Part shown: positions 16,481 to 24,276 of the stretch, one piece after another
Layout of the letters: each line of letters opens with the position of its first letter
How positions within the stretch are numbered: the stretch's first letter is position 1
Assembly (NCBI GenBank): GCA_030427255.1
Contig: JAUHWY010000011.1
Span: 1-64,000, forward strand
DNA length: 64,000 nucleotides
Reading direction: 5' to 3'
Origin: Bacteroidia bacterium
Lineage (GTDB): Bacteria; Bacteroidota; Bacteroidia; CAIKAF01
Program-made: the position numbers and the translations under genes
Notes under the pieces: model-generated
The model's input: only the letters and a program-made list of their open reading frames with translations
Database searches by the model: none
Told to the model about the DNA's origin: nothing

Positions 16481-16847
16481 CGGGTTTGAATTCATCCAAA
16501 TCGCGGCGTTCTTTTTTGGTGGGTCTGCCGGTGCCGCTTTGCCTTTCGCCTTGCCGGAGCACTTTGCCACCGGACAAAACCGCTGTTTGTGGCGGCGTTA
16601 AATCTACCCGATAGGCATTCAGTTGTTTGGCCGGCAGTCGTTGCTTGGGAATTTCCAGTATGCGAAATTGAAACACAAAGGGCGATTTAGAAAAACTGAT
16701 TTCGTCGCCGGGCAATACCACCTTCGATGCTTTTTGGGTTTTGCCTTGCATTTTTACTCGGCCTCCTTGGCACGCTTCGGCGGCTTGGGTGCGGGTTTTG
16801 GTGTAGCGCAGCATCCAAAGCAGTTTATCTATTCTTGCTCCGTTCAT
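16464..16847 (-). CDS. S4-domain RNA-binding protein, Hsp15/HslR-like
   Basis: 127 aa. An N-terminal S4 domain (ARIDKLLWMLRYTKTRTQAA...RVKMQGK...PGDEISF) with a basic C-terminal tail is the layout of Hsp15, which binds stalled 50S subunits carrying nascent chains. The ATG at 16847 overlaps the recG stop (ATGA), so it is probably translated with recG. Confidence 0.85.
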   Translation of the reverse strand: MNGARIDKLLWMLRYTKTRTQAAEACQGGRVKMQGKTQKASKVVLPGDEISFSKSPFVFQFRILEIPKQRLPAKQLNAYRVDLTPPQTAVLSGGKVLRQGERQSGTGRPTKKERRDLDEFKPDEDSI

Positions 16848-18946
16848 GAGATCATGGACCAATCGTTTCGTGATTCTTCTCGAACCTGAAGGTAGCGTTT
16901 TAGTCCTTGGTGTTTTTCCAGGGAAAGCTCCGGGTCTTGGCCCAGCAAGGCCTCGGCTTCTGCACGGGCGTGGTGCATAATGAATCGGTCTTCGGCCAAA
17001 TCGGCAATTTTAAATTTCAAATCACCGCTTTGTCTGGTACCTTCAATCTCTCCCGGGCCCCGCAGTTCCAAATCTTTTTCGGCAATTTTAAAGCCGTCGT
17101 TGGTTTCGCACATGATCCGCATACGGGCTTTGCCTTCTTCGCTGAGTTTTGGTCCCGTTAGTAAAATGCACCAGGATTGATCGGCCCCTCTGCCTACGCG
17201 TCCCCTCAACTGGTGCAATTGGCTAAGGCCAAAGCGTTCGGCGCTTTCAATAACCATGAGGGTGGCGTTGGGTACGTTTACGCCCACCTCAATTACGGTG
17301 GTGGCCACCAAAACCTTTACTTCCCCCTTTACAAAACGCCGCATAACGTCTTCTTTCTCGGCAGGTTTCATTTGTCCGTGCAGCAAATCGGCCGGGACAT
17401 CGGGCATGGCTTTTTTGAGCCGTTCAAACCCTTCCAAAAGGTCTCTAAAGTCAAGGGTTTCGCTTCCCTCAATGAGGGGGTAAACCATATAGGCCTGTCG
17501 GCCTTCCTGAATTTGTCCTTTAAGGAAATTATAGGCTTCCAATCGGTAGGCCTCGTGGCGGTGCACGGTGCGTACGGGTTTTCGGCCCGGCGGCAATTCG
17601 TTAATGATGGATACGTCTAAGTCTCCGTAGCGGGTCATGGCCAAGGTTCTGGGTATGGGGGTTGCCGTCATTACCAATACATGGGGTGGGAGCGGACTGC
17701 TTTTGTTCCACAAGCGCGCTCTTTGAGCCACTCCAAAGCGGTGCTGTTCATCAATAACGGCCAAGCCTAAACGGTGAAACTGAACCACATCTTCGAGCAC
17801 GGCATGGGTGCCTACCAGGATAGGCATGCTACCCTCGCGGAGGGCTTGGTGCAATACTTTTCGGGCAGCAGTTTTGGTAGAACCTGTGAGCAAACCCACC
17901 TTTAAACCCATGGGGTTCAGTAATTCCTGTATGCTTTGCGCATGTTGCTGGGCTAAAATTTCTGTGGGAGCCAAAAGCACCGACTGAAATCCGTTGTCTA
18001 ACGCAAGAAGCATGGAAAAAACGGCCACAACGGTTTTTCCGGAGCCAACGTCTCCTTGAAGTAGGCGGTTCATTTGACTTCCCGAACCTAAATCATGCCG
18101 AATTTCTTTAATCACCTGTTCTTGTGCACCGGTAAGACGGAATGGAAGATGATGCTTATAAAAATCGAGAAAGGCCTCGCCTACTTTTTCGAAGGGAAAG
18201 CCTTTTTGCTGGGCTTTGCGCAGATCGCGTTTACGCAACAGGCGCATTTGAGCCATAAATAGCTCCTCGAATTTGAGTCTTAGCCGAGCTTTTTGCATGC
18301 TGGGTTCGTCGGGAGGAAAATGCACTTGGCGAAGGGCGGTATTTCGGTCCGGCAAATCCAGTCTTTGCAAAAGGTCATGGGGAAGGTTTTCTGCAATTTT
18401 TACAGGAAATTGCTCCCAAACTTGGCGCACAAACTTGCCTATTTGCATGGGGCCTAGTCCTGATTTTCGGCTTTTTTCGGTGCTTGGATATACCGGTTCC
18501 AATCCCCGATTTACCGGAGTTCCTTCAGAAAAAAGTTCGAATTCCGGATGCGATACCTGCACCATGCCTTGGAAGAGGGTGGGTTTGCCAAAAAACAAAT
18601 AGACTTTGCCCGGTACTAGCCGTCCCACCAGCCAGTCTGTTTTGCCAAACCAAACTAAGGTAGCACTTCCGCTTTTGTCTTGAATATGTGCCACAAACCG
18701 CTGCCGGGACTTGTTTGTTCCCGCGGTTTCTGCGCTCAATACGACACCTAAGAATTGCACGTTGTGGGTTTTTTGGGCCAATTCCGATAAGGGAGTTAGT
18801 TTGGTTCGGTCTTCGTAACGAAAGGGAAAGTGGGTAATAAGGTCGGCGTAGGTAGCAATGCCCAACTCCTCTTTAAACACCACGGCCTTTCTGGGGCCCG
18901 CTCCTTTCAAAAAAGCCACCGATGTATCCAGTACGCTGCTGCCCAA
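16844..18946 (-). CDS. recG: ATP-dependent DNA helicase RecG
   Basis: 700-aa branch-migration helicase that reverses stalled replication forks. OB wedge domain in the first 200 residues; Walker A GDVGSGKT at 298-305, DEQH at 399-402, TATPIPRT, and the C-terminal RVGRGADQS motif. Start taken as the TTG at 18946, because an in-frame TAA lies four codons upstream and no nearby ATG fits the family N-terminus. Its -7 box TATTTTTG is at 18969-18962. Confidence 0.95.
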   Translation of the reverse strand: MGSSVLDTSVAFLKGAGPRKAVVFKEELGIATYADLITHFPFRYEDRTKLTPLSELAQKTHNVQFLGVVLSAETAGTNKSRQRFVAHIQDKSGSATLVWFGKTDWLVGRLVPGKVYLFFGKPTLFQGMVQVSHPEFELFSEGTPVNRGLEPVYPSTEKSRKSGLGPMQIGKFVRQVWEQFPVKIAENLPHDLLQRLDLPDRNTALRQVHFPPDEPSMQKARLRLKFEELFMAQMRLLRKRDLRKAQQKGFPFEKVGEAFLDFYKHHLPFRLTGAQEQVIKEIRHDLGSGSQMNRLLQGDVGSGKTVVAVFSMLLALDNGFQSVLLAPTEILAQQHAQSIQELLNPMGLKVGLLTGSTKTAARKVLHQALREGSMPILVGTHAVLEDVVQFHRLGLAVIDEQHRFGVAQRARLWNKSSPLPPHVLVMTATPIPRTLAMTRYGDLDVSIINELPPGRKPVRTVHRHEAYRLEAYNFLKGQIQEGRQAYMVYPLIEGSETLDFRDLLEGFERLKKAMPDVPADLLHGQMKPAEKEDVMRRFVKGEVKVLVATTVIEVGVNVPNATLMVIESAERFGLSQLHQLRGRVGRGADQSWCILLTGPKLSEEGKARMRIMCETNDGFKIAEKDLELRGPGEIEGTRQSGDLKFKIADLAEDRFIMHHARAEAEALLGQDPELSLEKHQGLKRYLQVREESRNDWSMIS

Positions 18947-18961
18947 TGTTGTGCTTTACTA

Positions 18962-18969
18962 CAAAAATA
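18962..18969 (-). promoter_or_regulatory. -7 box TATTTTTG of the recG operon
   Basis: Exact TAnnTTTG match on the minus strand, 15 bases before the TTG start, giving a very short leader. Confidence 0.45.
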
Positions 18970-19002
18970 CAAAACATAATGGGAGCGTTTGTAGGCTTGG
19001 GC

Positions 19003-19010
19003 TACCTTTG
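19003..19010 (+). promoter_or_regulatory. -7 box TACCTTTG upstream of the OmpA-like gene
   Basis: Exact -7 match 35 bases before the ATG at 19046; back-to-back with the recG promoter. Confidence 0.45.
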
Positions 19011-19045
19011 AAATACCAATTCATATTCTGTTACGTTTAAATCGT

Positions 19046-19849
19046 ATGCGCTTGTATCTATACTTTTTGTGCTTGCTCTTTTTGGCTCCCATGTCCAGAG
19101 CGCAGCAAGCGTTTTGGACCTTGTACTTTGAAACGGCTTCGGCCCAAAGCCCGGTGGATGGACTGCCTCAAGCCTTGCACCCGGACAGCATGAAAGGCAA
19201 TTTGGTGGTGGTGGGATATACCGACCCTGCTGGGAATGTGGCTTCTAACAAAGCGCTTGGTTTGGCTCGGGCCAAGTTTTTAAAGGCCCAATTATTGGCT
19301 TTGGGTTGGCCTTCGGACCGAGTTCTGGTAGAAAGCAGGGGAGAGCAGCATGAGTTTTGGGCCCTGAGTTATCCTTTGCAACGCAAGGCCGAAGTTTTAT
19401 TTGTGCCCACGGTTTCTTCCCCAAAACCCGGGTGTCGTGCCCATTTTTCAGGAGCTATTTTGGGGAATCGGGTGGTAGAAGGACATATTTCCAAAATTTA
19501 TGACCTCCAAGACCCTGCCGGAGAAATGGTAGGTGCAGGACGCTACCCTGACAATACCCAAGCTTTTCCTAAGGCCGTGGCTACTACCTTCGATGCCATA
19601 GCTGTGGATGAGGGAACTTCGGTAATTTTATATGCCGAACCCAATTTTGGAGGAGCACCGGTGGCCCAACTCCAAGGCCCTGCCGTTTTGGTCAACACCA
19701 TTTGGTTTGGCGATCAACGCTACTTGAACAGTGCATTGGCACCGGACAGCTTATTGGATGCACTTTTTCCGGCCGAAGTACGCAGTTTTTCATCAGACAA
19801 CATGCACCTTTGGTCCAATGGGTCGGTTATTGTGCAATGCAAGGACTAA
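19046..19849 (+). CDS. Secreted OmpA-like / beta-gamma-crystallin-like fusion protein
   Basis: 267 aa with a signal peptide (MRLYLYFLCLLFLAPMSRAQ). Residues about 21-130 resemble an OmpA C-terminal peptidoglycan-binding domain (YFETAS..., VVVGYTDPAGN, NKALGLARAKFLKAQLLALGW). Residues about 140-262 contain a crystallin-type Greek-key signature, VILYAEPNFGG. The order (OmpA first, crystallin-like after) is unusual. Likely periplasmic or outer-membrane-associated, perhaps linking the wall to a Ca-binding module, although the canonical Ca-binding motif is not obvious. It converges on the next gene with 8 bases between. Confidence 0.65.
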   Translation: MRLYLYFLCLLFLAPMSRAQQAFWTLYFETASAQSPVDGLPQALHPDSMKGNLVVVGYTDPAGNVASNKALGLARAKFLKAQLLALGWPSDRVLVESRGEQHEFWALSYPLQRKAEVLFVPTVSSPKPGCRAHFSGAILGNRVVEGHISKIYDLQDPAGEMVGAGRYPDNTQAFPKAVATTFDAIAVDEGTSVILYAEPNFGGAPVAQLQGPAVLVNTIWFGDQRYLNSALAPDSLLDALFPAEVRSFSSDNMHLWSNGSVIVQCKD

Positions 19850-19857
19850 ATACCCTT

Positions 19858-20829
19858 TTACCAACCGAGCAACCAAGCAAAAATCAAAGGAGCTACAATG
19901 GTGGCATCCGATTCTACAATGAATTTTGGGGTGTCTATATCTAACTTTCCCCAAGTGATTTTCTCGTTGGGTACGGCGCCACTGTAAGACCCATAACTTG
20001 TGGTGGAATCTGAGATTTGACAGAAATAGCTCCAGAAAGGCACATCGGTCCATTCCAAATCCTGGTACATCATAGGCACTACGCAAATGGGGAAATCACC
20101 GGCTATGCCGCCGCCAATTTGAAAGAACCCCACGCCTTTGCCGCTTGAGTTGTTCCTGTACCAATCGGCCAACCAAGTCATGTACTCAATTCCGGATTTC
20201 ACCAAGGAGGGCTCTAAGATTCCCTTTATGCAATAACTGGCAAAAATATTACCCATAGTAGAATCCTCCCATCCGGGTACCACAATGGGCAGGTTTTTCT
20301 CGGCAGCCGCAAGCATCCAACTGTTTTTGGGGTCGATTTCATAATGCTCCTCCAATACCCCGCTGAGCAGCATTTGGTACATATACTCATGGGGGAAATA
20401 GCGCTTCCCTTCGGCTGCAGCTTTTTTCCACAAGGCTTCCATGTGTTTTTGCAAACGACGAAAGGCCTCCTCTTCGGGAATGCAGGTGTCGGTTACTCTA
20501 TTGAAGCCTTTTTCCAAAAGCTCCCATTCGTCTTTAGGACTTAAATCGCGGTAATGAGGCACCCTTTTGTAATGGCTATGAGCCACCAAATTCATGATGT
20601 CTTCCTCTAAATTGGCACCCGTACAAGAAATGATGTCCACTTTGCCTTGACGAATCATTTCGGCCAATGAAAGCCCCAATTCAGCCGTGCTCATGGCACC
20701 GGCCAAAGTAACCATCATTTTGCCCCCCTCACTTAGGTGGGTTTCGTAGCCTTTGGCGGCATCCATCATGGCGGCTGCATTAAAGTGCCGATAATGATGC
20801 GCCATAAATTGAGAAACAGGTCCTTTCAT
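19858..20829 (-). CDS. Deoxyhypusine-synthase-like enzyme
   Basis: 323 aa from the ATG at 20829. Family hallmarks: GGKMMVTLAGAMSTAELGLSL, the SCTGANLEEDI nucleotide loop and GGGIAGDFPICVVPM; the C-terminal half is also conserved. Bacterial members act on polyamines, for example homospermidine synthase-type transfer of an aminobutyl group from spermidine, not on eIF5A. The agmatinase gene 10 bases upstream in the same operon supports a polyamine role. Product identity is inferred. Confidence 0.85.
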   Translation of the reverse strand: MKGPVSQFMAHHYRHFNAAAMMDAAKGYETHLSEGGKMMVTLAGAMSTAELGLSLAEMIRQGKVDIISCTGANLEEDIMNLVAHSHYKRVPHYRDLSPKDEWELLEKGFNRVTDTCIPEEEAFRRLQKHMEALWKKAAAEGKRYFPHEYMYQMLLSGVLEEHYEIDPKNSWMLAAAEKNLPIVVPGWEDSTMGNIFASYCIKGILEPSLVKSGIEYMTWLADWYRNNSSGKGVGFFQIGGGIAGDFPICVVPMMYQDLEWTDVPFWSYFCQISDSTTSYGSYSGAVPNEKITWGKLDIDTPKFIVESDATIVAPLIFAWLLGW

Positions 20830-20839
20830 GTTAAATTTT

Positions 20840-21847
20840 TTAAGATGCGTGCACTGCGGCACATAATTGAAACAACATTCGGGCGCCCACATTGGCGTCC
20901 CATTCGGTGGGGCCGGGTACTACCTCAACCAAGTCAAAACCAATGACCTTGCGGCCGCTTTCTACCACCATCTGTACCAAGCGGCAAGCCTGATAAAAAC
21001 TTAAGCCTCCGGGTACCGGGGTGCCGGTACTGGGGCATAGCGAAGGATCTAACCCATCGATATCTACACTTATGTATACCTCGTTGCCCAATGGCTTCAA
21101 AAGAGAGGCTACCCAAGCTTCAAAACCTTTGCCCTCTAATAGATGGGCTTGCATTTGGGCATCGGTATGCAGGTGTACTTTGGCATGTTCATTTGCCAAT
21201 TCGGCCTCTTCTTGGCACAGGTCTCTAATGCCTACTTGAACCAAAACTTCTATGGATGGAACTTGGGCCAAGCTGTTGTACATGATGGAGGCATGACTGT
21301 AGGTAAAACCTTCATAAGCCTTTCTAAGGTCGGCATGGGCGTCAATTTGCAGCATGGAAAAGGAACCATGGTGCTCTCCTAAAGCCTGATAATAGCCCAA
21401 GGGGGTGCTATGGTCACCACCCACCAAACCCAAGCGTTTTCCCTGACGCAAATGAGCCAAACAGGCGGCCTTAACGGCGGCGTTCATGGATGCGCAGGCT
21501 TGATTGATTTGTTCGATTTCGGTGGAGGAGTTGTGTTGGCCTTCCCAAAGGTCAGCCAATACCTTTTCCACCAGCTTGCGGGTGGCCAGGTTGCTCTCCT
21601 CCAATCCTTCAGGAGCCGAAAGCAAGGCGGTTTTGTATTTCCAGATTTCCGGCAACCAATCCGAATAAAGATCTACTTGTTTGGATGCATTCAGAATGGC
21701 TTCCGGCCCCCGCTCCGCTCCATTTCCATAGGAAACAGTTGCTGCCCATGGCACCGGCAATAAAACCAACGAAGATGCTTCTGCCGACCAAGGCAGTCCA
21801 AAAATTCCACTATCCTCCGTAGCCGGGCCGTTCCAATCAAATTCCAT
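20840..21847 (-). CDS. speB: Agmatinase / arginase-family ureohydrolase
   Basis: 335 aa with all metal-binding motifs of the family: GGDHS, DAHADLR and SVDIDGLDPSLCPSTGTPVPGG, plus a late E in FDLVEVVPGP. It hydrolyses a guanidino compound (agmatine most likely) to urea and an amine. With the deoxyhypusine-synthase-like gene downstream it forms a putrescine to longer-polyamine module. Arginase or formiminoglutamase activity cannot be excluded by eye. Confidence 0.85.
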   Translation of the reverse strand: MEFDWNGPATEDSGIFGLPWSAEASSLVLLPVPWAATVSYGNGAERGPEAILNASKQVDLYSDWLPEIWKYKTALLSAPEGLEESNLATRKLVEKVLADLWEGQHNSSTEIEQINQACASMNAAVKAACLAHLRQGKRLGLVGGDHSTPLGYYQALGEHHGSFSMLQIDAHADLRKAYEGFTYSHASIMYNSLAQVPSIEVLVQVGIRDLCQEEAELANEHAKVHLHTDAQMQAHLLEGKGFEAWVASLLKPLGNEVYISVDIDGLDPSLCPSTGTPVPGGLSFYQACRLVQMVVESGRKVIGFDLVEVVPGPTEWDANVGARMLFQLCAAVHAS

Positions 21848-21924
21848 ACATGCAAAAATGGCAGTACAAAGATGCGTTAAAGTGTAAAATTGTCAGCTAA
21901 AATGCAAAAAAGATTTAAGAAAAG

Positions 21925-21937
21925 TGACACTATGTCA
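21925..21937. promoter_or_regulatory. Palindrome TGACA-CTA-TGTCA upstream of hsp20
   Basis: Perfect 5-bp arms around three bases, 60-70 bases before the hsp20 start, in the divergent speB/hsp20 spacer. A plausible repressor or heat-shock control site. Confidence 0.4.
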
Positions 21938-21996
21938 TTTATATTCAAATGGTTAGCTTTTTGCTTACATGTTCCAAAACAAGATATATGTATCCT

Positions 21997-22416
21997 ATGA
22001 AATCTAGCACGCACAGCCCCCTAAATTTTGATCAATTGTTTGAGGAGCTATTGAGCCCTCGGCGCATCCATAACAAGAACGCCATAGTGCGCCCTGCGGC
22101 ACGCATTTTGGAAACTCAGGCAGGTTTTGAAATTGAATTGCTGGCTCCCGGTTTTAGCAAAGCAGACTTAAGTATGACCTTACATGGGGACCAACTTGTG
22201 GTCAAAGGGCAAAGCAAGCCGGGAACTAGAGATGCCGAAACAAAGACCTGGTTGAGTGAATTTCAATTTTCGGATTTTGAACGAAGCTTTCAGCTACCTG
22301 AAAGTATTGATGTGGAGCACATTGAGGCAGAAGTAAAGGAAGGGATTCTTTGCATTAAGCTGCCTAAAAAGCCGGAATTGCAGGCGCCGCAGCCCAAGCA
22401 AATATCTATAAACTAA
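21997..22416 (+). CDS. Small heat-shock protein Hsp20
   Basis: 139 aa from the ATG at 21997 (an in-frame ATG at 21988 adds three residues). The alpha-crystallin domain covers about 30-125: ILETQAGFEIELLAPGFSKAD, LVVKGQ and FSDFERSFQLPESIDVEHIEA with the terminal LCIKLPK. It is an ATP-independent holdase that binds unfolding proteins. A strong terminator follows, so it is monocistronic. The palindrome at 21925 may control heat induction. Confidence 0.93.
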   Translation: MKSSTHSPLNFDQLFEELLSPRRIHNKNAIVRPAARILETQAGFEIELLAPGFSKADLSMTLHGDQLVVKGQSKPGTRDAETKTWLSEFQFSDFERSFQLPESIDVEHIEAEVKEGILCIKLPKKPELQAPQPKQISIN

Positions 22417-22449
22417 AGGTTTAGACTAGTTCTAAAACGATGTAATGAG

Positions 22450-22477
22450 CCGTCTCTTTTGGAGACGGTTTTTTTTT
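22450..22477 (+). terminator. Intrinsic terminator after hsp20
   Basis: 7-bp stem CCGTCTC / GAGACGG, loop of five bases, followed by nine T. Confidence 0.9.
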
Positions 22478-22487
22478 GGGGGCCCCG

Positions 22488-22655
22488 GTTCCAAATAAAA
22501 AGCAAGATTTCTAACCGGCCCTTGCTCCGGTCGTTTGCTTTGCCTGTAGGGCATCCGCAGGCTTGCGGGGTCCCCGGAAGTTTCCGGGGCCTCCTCAGCC
22601 GGCGGCTGCTCCTCAGCCAAAACAAACGGCCCTCCGTTTGGCCGGGGGGCCATTC
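22488..22655. repeat. GC-rich folded intergenic element E3
   Basis: Contains the hairpin CCCCGGAA-GT-TTCCGGGG followed by CCTCCTC. Element E9 has the same hairpin with a G-C to C-G swap at one stem position. Located between the hsp20 and HU terminators. Confidence 0.65.
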
Positions 22656-22682
22656 TATGGAATTTTTTGCCAAAATTGGTGC

Positions 22683-22708
22683 AAAAAAAAAGCTGCCTTT
22701 AGGCAGCT
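22683..22708 (-). terminator. Terminator after HU (bidirectional)
   Basis: AGCTGCC-TTTA-GGCAGCT stem (22691-22708). Runs of T follow on both strands, longest on the minus strand, which serves HU. Confidence 0.85.
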
Positions 22709-22729
22709 TTTTTCGGTGTAAAGATTCAA

Positions 22730-23002
22730 TTACTTTACTGCGTCAGAAAGTTCAGCACCTGGCTTAAACTTCACTACGTTTTTCGCAGAAATTTTGATTT
22801 CCTTACCGGTTTGGGGGTTACGTCCGGTGCGGGCAGCGCGGGAAGAAACACTCCAAGAGCCAAAACCTACCAAAGCTACACGGTCACCTTTTTTCAAGGT
22901 ATCGGTAGTGGTTTCAATAAAGGCATCTAAAGCTTTTTTGCTGTCGGCTTTAGAAAGACCGGAATTGTTTGCGATCGCTTCGATCAATTCAGCTTTGTTC
23001 AT
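22730..23002 (-). CDS. HU-family DNA-binding protein
   Basis: 90 aa, the standard HU length, beginning [20 protein letters not shown]. It has the DNA-contacting beta-arm segment with [14 protein letters not shown] and a lysine-rich C-terminus. It bends and compacts DNA as a dimer. Start at 23002 chosen from family N-termini, not the longer frame. Promoter TTG-N19-TAAATTTG at 23080-23051 gives a leader of about 45 bases. Confidence 0.96.
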   Translation of the reverse strand: MNKAELIEAIANNSGLSKADSKKALDAFIETTTDTLKKGDRVALVGFGSWSVSSRAARTGRNPQTGKEIKISAKNVVKFKPGAELSDAVK

Positions 23003-23050
23003 GATGTAAAGATTTAGTGTGTAATGAACAGGTATTTGAAATACGTTAAG

Positions 23051-23080
23051 CAAATTTATAGGCCTGAATGAGGAATGCAA
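23051..23080 (-). promoter_or_regulatory. HU promoter, TTG-N19-TAAATTTG
   Basis: On the minus strand TTG (23080-23078) and TAAATTTG (23058-23051) are 19 bases apart, matching the Bacteroidota pattern. Confidence 0.55.
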
Positions 23081-23220
23081 GTCAAACCCCTTGAAAACAG
23101 GGGCTTTTGTTAATAAAACAGCCTTTTTGTTGATAAGTGCCCCCATTTTTGCCTCCTTTAGCCGCTAATAATGACCCATTTAGAAGGGGGAAAGGGGACT
23201 TAAGGACCCCAAACAAGGCT

Positions 23221-24183
23221 TTAGAGGGTAGATTTTTGCCAGCGAACAGGTCGGTTTCTTAGGCCACGCAAAAAATCTGAGGCCGGCATGGCCTTTTTGC
23301 CCGGGGCTTGCACTTGGGTCAGGCGCAGCACTCCATCCTTAAAGCCTAGAAAAAGTTCCTCATGCTCTATGCCAATGCTTCCGGGTAGCATTTTTGGAAG
23401 GTCCTCCCATTCAGCGGCGTGCACCTTTAGCTCCAAAAGGCTTTCGTCGTCCATGATCAATTGCACCCTGGTACCGGGGAACGGATAGAAGGCACGGATA
23501 CAGCGTTCGGCTTCATTTACAGAGAATTCGGGAGCCAAGCACCCGTGTTCTTTTTCCAGTTTTGGAGCTTCGGAGGGACTCCGGTGGGGAAGCTTTGCCA
23601 ATTCGGATTGGGAAGTGGCCTTAAACTTCCCGGATTCCAACAAATCAAGCGTTTCGAGCAACAGGCTTGGGCCGAGCTGCATCATTTCTGTATAGAGGCT
23701 GCTCCCGGTTTCTGTTCCGTTTAAGGCAATTTCCTTTTGCAGCAGCACGTCCCCGGTATCAATGGCATGCGCCAAACGGAAGGTACTTAGGCCGGTTTTT
23801 TCGGCTCCTCGGGCAATGGCCCATTGAATGGGTGCTGCTCCTCGGTAGGCCGGAAGCAGGGAAGCGTGCAGATTAATGGTTCCAAGCCTTGGTGCCGACC
23901 AAATCACTTCCGGAAGCATTCTAAAGGCCACCACCACATTCAAATCTAAGCCGAGTCCATGAAAGAAATCCACAAATTCCGGCGACTTAAGGTTGGTGGG
24001 CTGATGTACGGGAAGTCCCAGTTCTAGTGCCTTTTTTTTGACCGGCGAAGCTTGGGGACTGCGGCCTCTGCCGGCAGGTTTGTCAGGTGCAGTAATCACA
24101 GCAGCAATGCTATGATGGCTTTGATGCAGGGCTTCTAAGCAGGGAACGGCAAAGTCGGGGGTTCCCATGTAGGATATAGTCAT
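23221..24183 (-). CDS. fmt: Methionyl-tRNA formyltransferase
   Basis: 320 aa. Formylates initiator Met-tRNA using 10-formyl-THF. The catalytic segment NLHASLLPAYRGAAP lies at 104-118 (N104, H106), with D142-type residues in AIDTGDVLL downstream, and a C-terminal tRNA-binding OB-like domain. Length matches the family. Divergent from the large T9SS protein, with a 93-bp spacer holding TAAATTTA, which reads the same on both strands and could be a weak -7 box for either gene. Confidence 0.97.
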   Translation of the reverse strand: MTISYMGTPDFAVPCLEALHQSHHSIAAVITAPDKPAGRGRSPQASPVKKKALELGLPVHQPTNLKSPEFVDFFHGLGLDLNVVVAFRMLPEVIWSAPRLGTINLHASLLPAYRGAAPIQWAIARGAEKTGLSTFRLAHAIDTGDVLLQKEIALNGTETGSSLYTEMMQLGPSLLLETLDLLESGKFKATSQSELAKLPHRSPSEAPKLEKEHGCLAPEFSVNEAERCIRAFYPFPGTRVQLIMDDESLLELKVHAAEWEDLPKMLPGSIGIEHEELFLGFKDGVLRLTQVQAPGKKAMPASDFLRGLRNRPVRWQKSTL

Positions 24184-24276
24184 TAATTAATAGAATAAGG
24201 TTGTTCTTTTTTTAAAAAGAGGCTAGTTACGCCCAAGATAAATCGTAAATTTAGAGCGGATTAAGTCCACATTTTT

